From Pseudomonadota bacterium (GTDB lineage Bacteria; Pseudomonadota; Alphaproteobacteria; Azospirillales; Azospirillaceae): a stretch of DNA of 64,000 nt. The stretch lies in contig JAFAFA010000006.1 of assembly GCA_023423695.1 (NCBI GenBank), forward strand, positions 80,430-144,429. The letters run 5' to 3'. Both the position numbers and the translations under genes were made by a program. Of this stretch, positions 17,672 through 27,301 are shown one piece after another (position 1 is the stretch's first letter; each line of letters starts with the position of its first letter). A model generated the notes under the pieces. It ran no database searches and was not told where the DNA came from. It worked only from the letters and a program-made list of their open reading frames with translations.

Positions 17672-19735
17672 ATGGACGATTGGACAAGATGCGAAGGCTC
17701 ACCCTCGCCGCTAGGGGTTTCCTTCGTTCCCGACGAAGATGCTTACAACTTCGCCATTTATTCCAAACACGCGACGGCCGTCACTCTGTTGCTTTTCTCC
17801 GCAGAGAATCCGGTCGACCCCATTGCCGTTCAACCCTTCGATCCCCGACGCAACAAGAGCGGACGCATCTGGCACTGCCGGCTTCCTGCGGCGACCATCA
17901 ACCGCGCCGCCTACTATGCCTATCGGGTCTACGGACCACGCGCTTTGGCCGACGGGCAGCGGTTCGATCCCGAAAAGAACCTGCTCGACCCCTATGCCAC
18001 GGCGGTCTTCTTTCCGCCCGGCTTCAGCCGCGAGGCGGCCCGCCATCCGGGACCCAATCCCGGCCGCGCCCCTCTCGGCGTTCTGCGAGCCACGGCGTCC
18101 AGCTTCGACTGGTCCGGCGACCATGCCCCGCACCACTCCCACGACACCATCATCTACGAGCTGCATGTCCGCGGCTTCACCCGGCGGGCGAATTCCGGCG
18201 TTCCGGCCGAACGGCGGGGCACCTTCGCCGGTCTGATCGACAAAATTCCATACCTGCAGGATCTCGGCGTCACGGCGGTCGAACTGATGCCGGTTTTCCA
18301 GTTCGATCCCCAGGAAGGAAATTATTGGGGGTACATGCCGCTCAACTTCTTCGCCCTACACCACGCCTATGCGGCGCACCCGGAGCCGACCGGCCGGCTC
18401 GACGAGTTCCGGACGCTGGTCAAGGCGCTGCACGCAGCCGGCATCGAAGTCATCCTCGACGTGGTCTACAACCACACCGTCGAAGGCGACGGGGCCGGCC
18501 CTACCTACAGCTTCCGCGGCGTGGACAACACCACCTATTACCTCCTGGCCGAAGACCGCAGCCGGTACCGTAACGACAGCGGCACCGGCAATGTCCTGCA
18601 CACGGCCAACCGCTACGTCTCCGGCATGGTCATGGACAGCCTGCATCATTGGGCGAGGCAGTTCCGCATCGACGGCTTCCGCTTCGACCTCGCTTCGCTG
18701 TTCACGCGCCGGGACGACGGCTCCATCGATCTCGAAGAGCCGCCGGTCTTCAGCGCGATCCAGACCCATCCCGATCTGGCGCGCTTGCGGATGATCGCCG
18801 AGGCCTGGGACATGGTCGCCTATCAACTCGGCCGCTCCTTTCCCGGAACCACATGGCTGCAATGGAACGATGCCTTCCGCAACGAGGTGCGGTCCTTCAT
18901 CCGTGGGGACCGGGGAGTCGTCACCGGCCTGATGCGCCGTCTCGGCGGCAGCGACGACATCTTCCCCGACACGCCCGAAGACGCCTACCACGCCTACCAG
19001 AGCATCAACTTCGTGACCTGCCACGATGGCTTTTGCCTGTACGATCTGGTCAGCTACGACCTCAAGCACAACGAGGCCAACGGCGAAGGAAACCGGGACG
19101 GCAGCGACGACAACCGCTCCTGGAACTGCGGCTGGGAAGGCGACGACGGCGTGCCGGAGGCGGTCCTCCGGCTTCGGCGGCGACAGGCTAAGAACCTGTT
19201 CTGCCTGCTGATGCTGGCGAACGGCACACCGATGTTCGTGGCCGGCGACGAGTTTCTGAACACGCAGTGCGGCAACAACAATCCATACAACCAGGACAAC
19301 GAGACGACGTGGCTCGACTGGGATCTGCTGCGAACCAACGCCGGCTTCCACCGCTTCTGCAAGGCCATGATCGCATTCCGCAAGGCCCATCCCTCACTGG
19401 GCCGCAGCCGCAGCTGGCGCGAGGACGTGACGTGGCTTGGACCGACCGGCAGCCTCGACCCGTCGGTCGACACCGGCACCCTCGCCTTCCACCTGCGCGG
19501 CAACACGCAAGGCGATGTCGATCTCTACGTCATGATCAATGGCTCGGCGGCGGAGCAGGACTTCCTGATCCAGACTCCCGTGCCAGAGGACCCGGCGCCA
19601 AGCCGCTGGCGGCGGGTCATCGACACGGCCCGCGACAGCCCCGATGACATCGTTTCCCTGGACGATGTGGAACCGGCGACCGAACCGCGCCAGAGGGTGG
19701 AGGCGCGATCCGTGGTCGTGCTCGTTCGATGCTGA
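17672..19735 (+). CDS. glgX: GlgX-type glycogen debranching enzyme (isoamylase family)
   Basis: 687 residues: an N-terminal CBM48-like domain (LGVSFVPDEDAYNFAIYSKHATAVTLLLF), then a GH13 barrel with ELHVRGFT, DVVYNHT, nucleophile Asp339 in FRIDGFRFDLAS, acid/base Glu377 in MIAEAWD and Asp452 in TCHDGF, and GDEFLNTQCGNNNPYNQD typical of GlgX/TreX. It hydrolyses alpha-1,6 branches of glycogen to mobilise stored glucan. It follows the ACP gene by 19 bp, so glycogen breakdown is linked to pyruvate oxidation in one transcript. The ATG at 17672 is preceded by an AGGGTG. Confidence 0.9.
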   Translation: MDDWTRCEGSPSPLGVSFVPDEDAYNFAIYSKHATAVTLLLFSAENPVDPIAVQPFDPRRNKSGRIWHCRLPAATINRAAYYAYRVYGPRALADGQRFDPEKNLLDPYATAVFFPPGFSREAARHPGPNPGRAPLGVLRATASSFDWSGDHAPHHSHDTIIYELHVRGFTRRANSGVPAERRGTFAGLIDKIPYLQDLGVTAVELMPVFQFDPQEGNYWGYMPLNFFALHHAYAAHPEPTGRLDEFRTLVKALHAAGIEVILDVVYNHTVEGDGAGPTYSFRGVDNTTYYLLAEDRSRYRNDSGTGNVLHTANRYVSGMVMDSLHHWARQFRIDGFRFDLASLFTRRDDGSIDLEEPPVFSAIQTHPDLARLRMIAEAWDMVAYQLGRSFPGTTWLQWNDAFRNEVRSFIRGDRGVVTGLMRRLGGSDDIFPDTPEDAYHAYQSINFVTCHDGFCLYDLVSYDLKHNEANGEGNRDGSDDNRSWNCGWEGDDGVPEAVLRLRRRQAKNLFCLLMLANGTPMFVAGDEFLNTQCGNNNPYNQDNETTWLDWDLLRTNAGFHRFCKAMIAFRKAHPSLGRSRSWREDVTWLGPTGSLDPSVDTGTLAFHLRGNTQGDVDLYVMINGSAAEQDFLIQTPVPEDPAPSRWRRVIDTARDSPDDIVSLDDVEPATEPRQRVEARSVVVLVRC

Positions 19736-19792
19736 AGCGCGCGCTGAAATCCCGCCCCTACCCCCAAAGCCCAGGCCGACTGCGCATTGGCC

Positions 19793-19806
19793 TTAACCTT
19801 GATAAA
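19793..19806. promoter_or_regulatory. FNR-like operator, site 7
   Basis: TTAACCTTGATAAA has one mismatch and lies 78 bp upstream of the small gene at 19884. Confidence 0.6.
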
Positions 19807-19883
19807 GGCGCTGAACGGACACCTGCTGGATACTGCCCGGACGAGACACGAGCAACGAGACAAGAGCCTTGGGAGGTCAGGCC

Positions 19884-20135
19884 ATGGCACCGATACCTCA
19901 CCTCAGCTACATCGTTTCCCAGAACGAAAATCACTGGACAGTCGGCTTCGCACCGGGGGACGATTGTGGAAAATACCCGTCGCGGCGAGCAGCGCTGGAG
20001 TCCGCGCTGCATGATGCGGTGCGGGTTCGGGAGTTGGGATACGATGTCGATGTCTGGGTCCGCCGGAAGGACGGGTCGCTGCGGCGGGTCCGGGCGGGGA
20101 ACACGCCTGACGACACAGCCTCCATGCCGACCTGA
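19884..20135 (+). CDS. Small DUF2188-like protein
   Basis: 83 residues with the shape of DUF2188-type proteins: SYIVSQNENHWTVGFAPGDDCGKYPSRRAALESALHDAVRVRELGYDVDVWVRRKDG. No catalytic residues or membrane segments are visible and the function is unknown. GGGAGGT precedes the ATG at 19884. It is a single-gene unit with its own operator, ending in a hairpin shared with the convergent gene. Confidence 0.65.
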   Translation: MAPIPHLSYIVSQNENHWTVGFAPGDDCGKYPSRRAALESALHDAVRVRELGYDVDVWVRRKDGSLRRVRAGNTPDDTASMPT

Positions 20136-20162
20136 CTCTGCTGGTGCGGAGCGCACCGTCAG
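20130..20162. terminator. Hairpin between two convergent small genes
   Basis: A GGTGCG-GAG-CGCACC core flanked by CTGAC / GTCAG overlaps the ends of both genes. There is no T run, so the call rests on position. Confidence 0.4.
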
Positions 20163-20437
20163 GGCTTGACGATCCTGGCGGACGCATGTTCCTGCAGGAA
20201 ATGGCACAGCGCGAGCTTGAGCACCGCGGTCCGTTGATGCTGGCCGTGCGCCTTCGCCTCGGCGATGTCATCCTCGATCATGCGGCGTATCTCGCTCTGC
20301 CCGGCCTCTGTCGCGACCAGATAGCTGCCCAGTTCGGCGGCGACGATCTCCGGCAGATGCTCGTGCGCGGCGATCGCATCGATCTCTTCCTTCGTCAGCC
20401 CACTCATGCCGACGCAGTCTTCAAATGTGATGACCAT
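20159..20437 (-). CDS. Conserved hypothetical small protein
   Basis: 92 residues, acidic N-terminal half (GLTKEEIDAIAAHEHLPEIVAAELGSYLV) then EIRRMIEDDIAEAKAHGQ and a helical end. It is predicted to be soluble and all-alpha. I do not recognise a characterised family. GGGAGA precedes the ATG at 20437. It lies 48 bp behind the DUF3775-like gene and is probably co-transcribed with it. Confidence 0.6.
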   Translation of the reverse strand: MVITFEDCVGMSGLTKEEIDAIAAHEHLPEIVAAELGSYLVATEAGQSEIRRMIEDDIAEAKAHGQHQRTAVLKLALCHFLQEHASARIVKP

Positions 20438-20485
20438 GGTAGCTCTCCCTTATTTCCGCATTCTTGAAGGTCATCGCTCCCGCCG

Positions 20486-20941
20486 TCACAGGCGGTTGAT
20501 TTCGAATTCCTCGCAGGAATAGCCAAGCTGGGCGGCCCCTTCCTCCAGGCAGTCTCCCAGGTTGGGAATACCGATCAGATACTCGGCCGACCGGCCCGTA
20601 TGGCGCTCCCGCGCCAGCGCCTGAGCGTCCACCCACTCATCTGCTGAGAAGTCGCCGCGCCCCATCCAGACCAGGGCGATCACATCGACCACCTCGTCGT
20701 CGTCGAGGCCGTCGATGGCATCCTTCAATTCCGCCAACGTCGGATCGTCCGCGTAATCCTCCAGCACCGCCCGCATACCGTCGTCGCTCGGGTTCGAGCC
20801 CTCATCCAGATCGGACGGCTCCACCTTGGCGTCGAATTCCCGAGCCTTGACGATCAGGTAGCACAGCTTCTGCAACCCGATGTTCAGTTCCGGCACCGGC
20901 TCGGCGGATGGGGCCGGCTGGGGAGGGACAAATTTGGCCAT
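20486..20941 (-). CDS. DUF3775-like protein
   Basis: 151 residues. After a Pro-rich start comes LNIGLQKLCYLIVKAREFDAKV, an acidic segment with LAELKDAIDGLDDDEVVDVIALVWMGRGDF, and the typical ending AEYLIGIPNLGDCLEEGAAQLGYSCEEFE. This domain occurs in alphaproteobacteria without known function. AAGGAG supports the ATG at 20941 over the upstream in-frame ATG at 21019. It is divergent from ftsH, with operator site 8 in between. Confidence 0.75.
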   Translation of the reverse strand: MAKFVPPQPAPSAEPVPELNIGLQKLCYLIVKAREFDAKVEPSDLDEGSNPSDDGMRAVLEDYADDPTLAELKDAIDGLDDDEVVDVIALVWMGRGDFSADEWVDAQALARERHTGRSAEYLIGIPNLGDCLEEGAAQLGYSCEEFEINRL

Positions 20942-21037
20942 GGCGGTCCGGTCTCCTTCGGCGGACTCCCGGAACGGCCTTCGTGCGACCGCAGCGGGAG
21001 AATGCCGCCATTGAGCCATGGCTTCCCGAGGGGGACC

Positions 21038-21051
21038 TTAACCTGAATAAA
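21038..21051. promoter_or_regulatory. FNR-like operator, site 8 (weaker)
   Basis: TTAACCTGAATAAA has two mismatches in the right half. It lies 77 bp upstream of ftsH and 97 bp from the DUF3775-like start. Confidence 0.5.
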
Positions 21052-21127
21052 GGACAGGACGCCGACTCACCCGCAGCCTTACCGGGATGAAGGCGTGCGG
21101 ACGGCTTCGATCGCAGCGGGAGGCGTC

Positions 21128-23059
21128 ATGAACGACAAGAAGGACAGTGACCGGGGCACCGACCTGCTGCTGTGGCTTTCCTTGGCCCTGTCGATCGGCG
21201 TCGGGCTGTTCCTGCTGTGGGCGCTCCCCGGCGTTCGGCAGGTCCAAACGATTCCCTACAGCCAGTTTCTCGATCTGCTGGATCACGGCAAGGTCGAGCA
21301 GGTGATGGTGGGCCAAACCGCCCTGACCGGGACCCTGAGCGAAGCCCTGCCCAACGGGTTGCGGACTTTCGAGACCGTCCGTGTCGCGCCCGACATCGCC
21401 CGCGACCTCTCGGCCCGTCATATCCCCTTCGGCGGTGTGACCGAATCCGGGTGGGCATCAGGCATCGTCGGCTGGTTCGGCTGGATCCTGATCCTGTTCG
21501 CCGTCTGGAGTCTGGCCGGGCTGTCCGGCATGCGGACGGGCGGCGGCCTGCTGTCGATCGGCCGCAGCAAGGCCAAGCTGTTCGCCGAGACCGACATTTC
21601 CATCCGCTTCGACGATGTCGCGGGCGTCGACGAAGCGAAGCAGGAACTGCGGGAGGTGGTGGATTTCCTGCAGAATCCGGGAGAGTTCTCTCGCCTGGGC
21701 GCCCATGTGCCCAAGGGGATCCTGCTGGTCGGCCCGCCCGGAACCGGCAAGACGCTGCTGGCCAGGGCCGTCGCCGGCGAGGCCAAGGTTCCCTTCATAT
21801 CCACCAATGGATCGGAATTCGTCGAGATGTTCGTCGGGGTCGGGGCCGCCAGGGTGCGGGACCTGTTCGCGCTCGCCCGGTCCCGAACACCGGCGATCAT
21901 CTTCATCGACGAGCTTGATGCGCTCGGCCGCGCGCGCGGGTCACTGCCGATGCTGGGCGGACACGACGAGAAGGAACAGACGCTCAACCAGCTTCTGGCC
22001 GAGTTGGATGGTTTCGACCCCAGCGCCGGGCTGGTGTTGCTGGCGGCGACCAACCGACCGGAGATCCTCGATCCGGCCCTGCTGCGCGCGGGCCGCTTCG
22101 ACCGTCAGATTCTGGTGGATCGGCCGGAGAAATCGGGACGGGCGCAAATCCTGGCAATCCACACCAGACGGGTGGTTCTCGCTCCGAAAGTGGACCTGGA
22201 TCATCTGGCAGCCCTGACCCCGGGCTTCACCGGCGCCGATCTGGCGAATCTGGTCAACGAAGCGGCGATGATCGCGACGAGGCGGGATGCCAGCGCCGTA
22301 TCGACGGAGGATTTCGAGGCCGCCATCGAACGGATCGTCGCCGGATTGGAAAAGAAGTCGCGCATTCTCAGCCTGCATGAACGATCGATCGTTGCCCATC
22401 ACGAAATGGGGCATGCCCTGGTCGCGACGGCAATTCCAGGCAGCGATCCCGTCCAGAAGGTATCGATCATCCCGCGCGGCATCGGGGCGCTCGGCTACAC
22501 CATCCAGCGTCCGACCGAGGACCGGTTCCTGATGGGCCGCCACGAACTGGAAGACAAAATGACCGTCCTGATGGCCGGGCGTGCGGCGGAACAACTCATA
22601 TTCGGCGAGGTATCGACGGGCGGCGCCGACGATCTGGCCAAGGTCACCGACATCGCCAGGGGCATGGTGATGCGGTACGGAATGGACGAAACGCTGGGAG
22701 CGGTCTGCTACGACACCGAGCCGGGCCATCTCCTAGGCCAACCGCAGGGCGCCTTCTGGCAACCCCGGCATTACGGTGAGGCATCGGCAAGCCGCATCGA
22801 TGCGGCGGTCCGCGCTTTGGTCGAAGCCGCCGCATCACGGGCGTCGGATATCCTGCGCAGAAACCATGCCGTGCTGGAGCAAGGGGCAAAACGCCTGCTG
22901 GAACGGGAAACCCTGACTGCGGACGAACTGCCGAAGCCGCTGCCGGAGTCTGCCGGCGCGGAAGGACATCCTGAAGCATCTGAATCAAGTCCCGCAGCCA
23001 TACCGGTCGAGTCGAAGGTTGCTGCGGAAGCCCCGCTGTGCGCCCTTGATGCACATTGA
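21128..23059 (+). CDS. ftsH: FtsH-family ATP-dependent zinc metalloprotease, second copy type
   Basis: 643 residues. N-terminal membrane helix (about 13-33), periplasmic segment, second helix (about 112-130), then AAA+ domain with Walker A GPPGTGKT (202-209), Walker B IIFIDELDAL, second region of homology ATNRPEILDPALLRAGRFDRQ, and peptidase site HEMGH (425-429) with downstream zinc ligand Asp in GGADDLAKVTDIAR. It degrades membrane and unstable cytosolic proteins. The linker sequences are diverged from housekeeping FtsH and the tail is Ala/Pro-rich. Control by site 8 and the stress-gene setting suggest a conditional paralog. Confidence 0.9.
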   Translation: MNDKKDSDRGTDLLLWLSLALSIGVGLFLLWALPGVRQVQTIPYSQFLDLLDHGKVEQVMVGQTALTGTLSEALPNGLRTFETVRVAPDIARDLSARHIPFGGVTESGWASGIVGWFGWILILFAVWSLAGLSGMRTGGGLLSIGRSKAKLFAETDISIRFDDVAGVDEAKQELREVVDFLQNPGEFSRLGAHVPKGILLVGPPGTGKTLLARAVAGEAKVPFISTNGSEFVEMFVGVGAARVRDLFALARSRTPAIIFIDELDALGRARGSLPMLGGHDEKEQTLNQLLAELDGFDPSAGLVLLAATNRPEILDPALLRAGRFDRQILVDRPEKSGRAQILAIHTRRVVLAPKVDLDHLAALTPGFTGADLANLVNEAAMIATRRDASAVSTEDFEAAIERIVAGLEKKSRILSLHERSIVAHHEMGHALVATAIPGSDPVQKVSIIPRGIGALGYTIQRPTEDRFLMGRHELEDKMTVLMAGRAAEQLIFGEVSTGGADDLAKVTDIARGMVMRYGMDETLGAVCYDTEPGHLLGQPQGAFWQPRHYGEASASRIDAAVRALVEAAASRASDILRRNHAVLEQGAKRLLERETLTADELPKPLPESAGAEGHPEASESSPAAIPVESKVAAEAPLCALDAH

Positions 23060-23094
23060 GCATCCGGCATTTGCCTTCGCCGAAAGCCGGGCCC

Positions 23095-23108
23095 TTAACC
23101 GACGTTAA
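23095..23108. promoter_or_regulatory. FNR-like operator, site 9
   Basis: TTAACCGACGTTAA has perfect 5-bp half-sites (TTAAC / GTTAA) around four bases. It lies 110 bp upstream of the phaC start. Confidence 0.65.
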
Positions 23109-23217
23109 GGCCCAACTCGTCGCACGATGCTGGGATGGCGGGACGCGTCACCCGTTGGTACCGGCCAACCCTGGCCAGTCGGTTCCGGGCACGCGGTCGA
23201 AGGGAAGGAGAAGAGCC

Positions 23218-25095
23218 ATGCCGATGGCCCAACCGAATACCGAACTCCCCGTCGCCTCCCCGTTGCCTGAAGCCGTGCCCGCAGCGGCCGTTCCGATGGA
23301 CTTTCCGGAATCCCATCCCAGAAAAGCGATTCGCAGTCCGGCCTACGGCTTTCCCTACCTGCCCTTCGGCGGTGAGATCATCGACAGGCTGGTGCATGCG
23401 TGGCAGGGGCGCTTCACGCTGTCGATCTCCCCCTCGGCCGTGACGCTGGCCTTCGCCGACTGGGCGATGCATCTTGGAAACGCACCGGGCAAGCAGGCCG
23501 TTCTGGTCGACAAGGCGGTGCGCAAAATGGTGCGGCTGATGGTTTATGCCGGCGCCGCAGCCATCGACCGCGACACCCCGCCCTGTATCGAGCCGCTGCC
23601 GGGCGACCGCCGTTTCGCCCATCCCGACTGGCAGCTGTTTCCCTACACGCTCTACGCCCAGTCCTTCCTGCTGGCCCAGCAATGGGTGCACAATGCGACC
23701 ACCGGCATTCCCGGCCTGTCGCAGGCCAACGCCCGCATCGTTCCATTCGTCGCCCGGCAACTGCTCGACGTGGCGGCCCCCTCCAACACCCCCTTCACCA
23801 ATCCCGAAACCCTGCGCACGGTCATCGAAACCGGCGGGATGAACTTCGTCTATGGCATGGCGAACTGGACGGAAGATGCCCTGCGCATGATGACCGGACG
23901 CCGGCCCAAGGGGCTGGACGCGTTCCAGGTCGGCCGCGACGTGGCGGTGACGCCGGGCAGCGTCGTTTTCCGCAATGAACTGATCGAACTGATCCAGTAC
24001 GCGCCGTCCACCGCGTCGGTTCATGCAGAGCCGATGCTGATCGTGCCGGCCTGGATCATGAAATACTATATTCTCGATCTGTCGCCCGAGAATTCCCTGG
24101 TCCGCTATCTGGTCGGGCGCGGCTTCACCGTCTTCATCATCTCCTGGCGCAATCCGGGGCCGGAGCTGCGTGACTGCGGCCTCGATGATTACCAGCGGCT
24201 GGGCGTGATGGCGGCGCTCGACGCCGTCGGGGCGATCTGCGGCACGGGAAAGGGACCGCCGCCGATCCACGCCTGCGGCTATTGCCTGGGCGGCACGCTG
24301 CTGACGATCGCCGCCGCCGCGATGGCGCGCGACGGTGACCGGCGTCTGAAGACGCTGACCCTGCTGGCCGCCCAGACCGATTTCACCGAGGCGGGCGAGT
24401 TGATGCTCTTCATCAACGAAAGCCAGGTGGCCTACTTGGAGGACATCATGTGGGAGGCGGGATACCTCGACACCACCCAGATGTCCGGGGCCTTCCAGAT
24501 GCTGCGTTCGAACGATCTGATCTGGTCGCAGGTGGTCCAGGAATATCTGCGCGGCCGGCGACCGGAGGTGACCGACCTGATGGCCTGGAACGCCGATGGA
24601 ACGCGGCTACCCTACCGCATGCATTCGGAATACATGCACCAACTGCTGCTGGGCAACGACCTGTCGGAGGGGCGGTACAGGGTGGACGGCCGTCCTGTGG
24701 TCCTGTCCGACATCCGGGCACCAATCTCCGCCGTCGGGACGCGGCGCGACCATGTGGCGCCCTGGCGGTCGGTCTACAAGATCAATCTGCAGAGCGACAC
24801 GACCACAGTCTTCCTGCTGACGGACGGCGGCCACAACGCCGGCATCGTCGCCGGCCCCGACCGTCAGGACCGTCAGTACCGCATGAGCGAGCGCGGACCG
24901 GACGAGCGCTATGTCGATCCCGACCTGTGGCTGGAGTCCACCCCTGCCTGCACCGGGTCGTGGTGGCGCCCCTGGGCGGACTGGCTGGACCGGCAATCCG
25001 ATGCGGAGGCCGTTTCGGCGCCGCCCGTCGGTTCGGGGGGCCGCGGTTTCGGGCCGCTGTGCCCGGCACCGGGACACTATGTTCTGGAACGGTGA
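23218..25095 (+). CDS. phaC: Poly(3-hydroxyalkanoate) synthase, class I
   Basis: 625 residues. It polymerises 3-hydroxyacyl-CoA into storage polyester at granule surfaces. An N-terminal helical domain with FPYTLYAQSFLLAQQWV is followed by the alpha/beta-hydrolase core with lipase-like box GYCLGG carrying nucleophile Cys356, an Asp in VVLSDIRAPISAVGTRRDHVAPW, and catalytic His in GGHNAGIV. Length fits class I enzymes. AAGGAG precedes the ATG at 23218. It is followed 12 bp later by an acyl-CoA ligase that could supply monomer CoA esters, and a phasin-like protein is encoded in the same island. Confidence 0.92.
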   Translation: MPMAQPNTELPVASPLPEAVPAAAVPMDFPESHPRKAIRSPAYGFPYLPFGGEIIDRLVHAWQGRFTLSISPSAVTLAFADWAMHLGNAPGKQAVLVDKAVRKMVRLMVYAGAAAIDRDTPPCIEPLPGDRRFAHPDWQLFPYTLYAQSFLLAQQWVHNATTGIPGLSQANARIVPFVARQLLDVAAPSNTPFTNPETLRTVIETGGMNFVYGMANWTEDALRMMTGRRPKGLDAFQVGRDVAVTPGSVVFRNELIELIQYAPSTASVHAEPMLIVPAWIMKYYILDLSPENSLVRYLVGRGFTVFIISWRNPGPELRDCGLDDYQRLGVMAALDAVGAICGTGKGPPPIHACGYCLGGTLLTIAAAAMARDGDRRLKTLTLLAAQTDFTEAGELMLFINESQVAYLEDIMWEAGYLDTTQMSGAFQMLRSNDLIWSQVVQEYLRGRRPEVTDLMAWNADGTRLPYRMHSEYMHQLLLGNDLSEGRYRVDGRPVVLSDIRAPISAVGTRRDHVAPWRSVYKINLQSDTTTVFLLTDGGHNAGIVAGPDRQDRQYRMSERGPDERYVDPDLWLESTPACTGSWWRPWADWLDRQSDAEAVSAPPVGSGGRGFGPLCPAPGHYVLER

Positions 25096-25107
25096 GGAAC
25101 CAAGGCC

Positions 25108-26805
25108 ATGATCAGGTCGATCGCCGACACAGAAGCAGACCCGCATGGGATCACCTATCCCTGGGAGCACAGCTATCCACCCGGTTTGGATTGGCATCGC
25201 CCACCGCCGGCGCGGCCCCTGACCGCCCTGCTCGACGAGGCGGCCGCGACCCACCCCAACCGCCCATGCATGGATTTCCTCGGGAGGCGCCACTCCTTCA
25301 ACGAAACCCTCGAATTTGTCGAAAGGACCGCCAAGGGACTGCAAAATTTGGGTGTCGACGAGGGCACCCGGGTCATGCTGCTGCTGCCAAACTGCCCATA
25401 TTTCATCATCGCCTTCTACGCCATCCTCAAGGCCGGAGGGACGGTGGTCAACGCCAACCCTCTGAATGCCGAACTCGAACTCGCACGCCAGATCGTCGAT
25501 TCCTCCGCCGAGATCCTGATCACGCTCGATCTGCCAAGATTCCAGACCACCATGGCAGCGGTCGGATGGCCGGGCCGGCTGCGCCGGATCATCGTCGCCT
25601 CTTTGGCGGAAAGCCTGCCATTCCCGAAGAACTGGCTATACCCGCTGCTACACCGCGGGGATATGGCGCAGTTTCCGGATGATGGGCGCCATCTCTCCTT
25701 TTCCAGCCTTCTCGCCAACGACGGCCGCTATGTGCCGGCGTCGGTCGATCCGCAGCACGCACCGGCCGTCATCCAGTACACCGGCGGCACCACCGGACTG
25801 CCGAAGGGGACTGTTCTCACGCATGCCGGCCTCTACGTGAATGCCCGCCAGTGCCAGCAGTGGTTCACCGGAAGCGTGGCAGGACAGGAGCGGCTCCTCG
25901 CCGTGCTGCCGCTGTTCCATGTATTCGGCATGACCGCGGCGATGAACTTCGCCATCGCGTTGGGCGTGGAACTGGTGTTGCTGCCGCGGATCGACGTGCG
26001 GGAGATCCTCGCCACCATCCAAAGCAAGCGCCCGACCTTCATGCCCGGCGTTCCACGACTTTTCCAGGCGATCGTCGACTGCCCTACCGCAGCCCTCCAC
26101 GACCTTTCGTCGCTACGGCTGTGTATCTCGGGCGGCGACAGCCTGCCACCGCTATTGCAGGAGCGCTTCCAGGCGATGACCGGCAGCAGGCTGGTCGAGG
26201 GATACGGCCTGACGGAAGCTTCACCGGTCGTCACCTGCACCCCTTACGAAGGCGCCACCAAACCGGGATCGGCCGGGTTGCCGCTGCCGGGTACCGTCGT
26301 CGAGATCGTATCCGTGGAAGACGGCCGGACCTTGCAGCCGGTGGGCAGGGTCGGGGAAATCTGCGTCAGCGGCCCGCAACTCATGGCCGGCTATTGGAAC
26401 GACAGCGACGCGACCGCGAAAGCAATGGCCGGTGGGCACCTCCACACCGGCGATATCGGCTTTCTCGATGAGGACGGCTATCTTCACCTCGTCGATCGCT
26501 TGAAAGAGCTCATCATTGCCGGTGGCCAACACGTCTACCCGCGCGTCGTCGAAGCGGCTATCCGCGAACACCCGGCGGTGAGCGATGTGGCCGTGATCGG
26601 TGAACCCGATCCGGTCCGCGGCCAAGCGGTCAAGGCGTTCATCGTCCTGATGCCCGGTGCCGCGCTGTCGAAGGATGACCTGCACGCCTTCCTTGTTCCC
26701 CGCCTATCCCGTTTCGAGCGACCATCGACGGTCGAGTTCCGTTCGGCTCTGCCCATGTCGATCATCGGCAAGATCCTGAAACGTGATCTGCGCTCCGCAA
26801 CTTAG
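25108..26805 (+). CDS. Long-chain acyl-CoA synthetase (FadD-like)
   Basis: A 565-residue ANL-superfamily ligase. Signatures: VIQYTGGTTGLPKGTVLTH P-loop, YGLTEASPVVTC, GDIGFLDEDGYLHLVDRLKELIIAGGQHVYPRVVE hinge, and IIGKILKRDLR with the catalytic Lys. It forms acyl-CoA from fatty acid, ATP and CoA. Coupled to phaC (12-bp gap), it may charge hydroxy acids released from PHA or salvage fatty acids for polymer synthesis (inference). It ends the operon; no clear terminator was seen. Confidence 0.87.
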   Translation: MIRSIADTEADPHGITYPWEHSYPPGLDWHRPPPARPLTALLDEAAATHPNRPCMDFLGRRHSFNETLEFVERTAKGLQNLGVDEGTRVMLLLPNCPYFIIAFYAILKAGGTVVNANPLNAELELARQIVDSSAEILITLDLPRFQTTMAAVGWPGRLRRIIVASLAESLPFPKNWLYPLLHRGDMAQFPDDGRHLSFSSLLANDGRYVPASVDPQHAPAVIQYTGGTTGLPKGTVLTHAGLYVNARQCQQWFTGSVAGQERLLAVLPLFHVFGMTAAMNFAIALGVELVLLPRIDVREILATIQSKRPTFMPGVPRLFQAIVDCPTAALHDLSSLRLCISGGDSLPPLLQERFQAMTGSRLVEGYGLTEASPVVTCTPYEGATKPGSAGLPLPGTVVEIVSVEDGRTLQPVGRVGEICVSGPQLMAGYWNDSDATAKAMAGGHLHTGDIGFLDEDGYLHLVDRLKELIIAGGQHVYPRVVEAAIREHPAVSDVAVIGEPDPVRGQAVKAFIVLMPGAALSKDDLHAFLVPRLSRFERPSTVEFRSALPMSIIGKILKRDLRSAT

Positions 26806-27019
26806 AACGACGACATCACAATAGAGCGGCACACCGCCAAGATTGCTTAAATATTTGAATGGACACATATATTTTCGCATCCGTCGATCGGCCGGCAATC
26901 CGAACAGCCGAAGAGGATGACCTGCATACAACGGCCTGCGACATCATGCTCGTGGACAGCCACCGCATCTGGAGTCAGCATATTCGCCAATAATGCAGTC
27001 CGAATGCTTGGAGGCTGCA

Positions 27020-27244
27020 ATGATCACGAAAAACCAGCCAATAGCTGTTTGCCTTGCGTGTGGAAAACCATACTACGCGCTGGCACCTGTTTTTGATGGA
27101 TGCATGACCGAGACTGCTTCCGGCCGGTGCGATGGCGAAGTCGTTATCCGATGGAGCAACGACGATTGGATTCTCTGTCCAACCTGTGATGGGGGTGGCT
27201 GTCCTCAGTGCAACGAGGTGGGCTGGGTATCGGCGCGTCCATAA
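27020..27244 (+). CDS. Small CxxC protein, putative zinc-binding
   Basis: 74 residues starting MITKNQPIAVCLACGKPYYAL. Four cysteine pairs or near pairs are visible: CLAC, C in GRCDGEV, CPTC and CPQC in the DnaJ-like run CPTCDGGGCPQCNEVGW. This is likely a small zinc-ribbon protein of unknown role. GGAGG precedes the ATG. It stands alone, with AT-rich sequence in front and no operator of the island type, so it may not belong to that regulon. Confidence 0.6.
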   Translation: MITKNQPIAVCLACGKPYYALAPVFDGCMTETASGRCDGEVVIRWSNDDWILCPTCDGGGCPQCNEVGWVSARP

Positions 27245-27301
27245 GGTAAAAGCATCGACCCCGGTGCGCAAACCGGGTCGAGGGAGGAGACGGCCTTCAC
27301 C

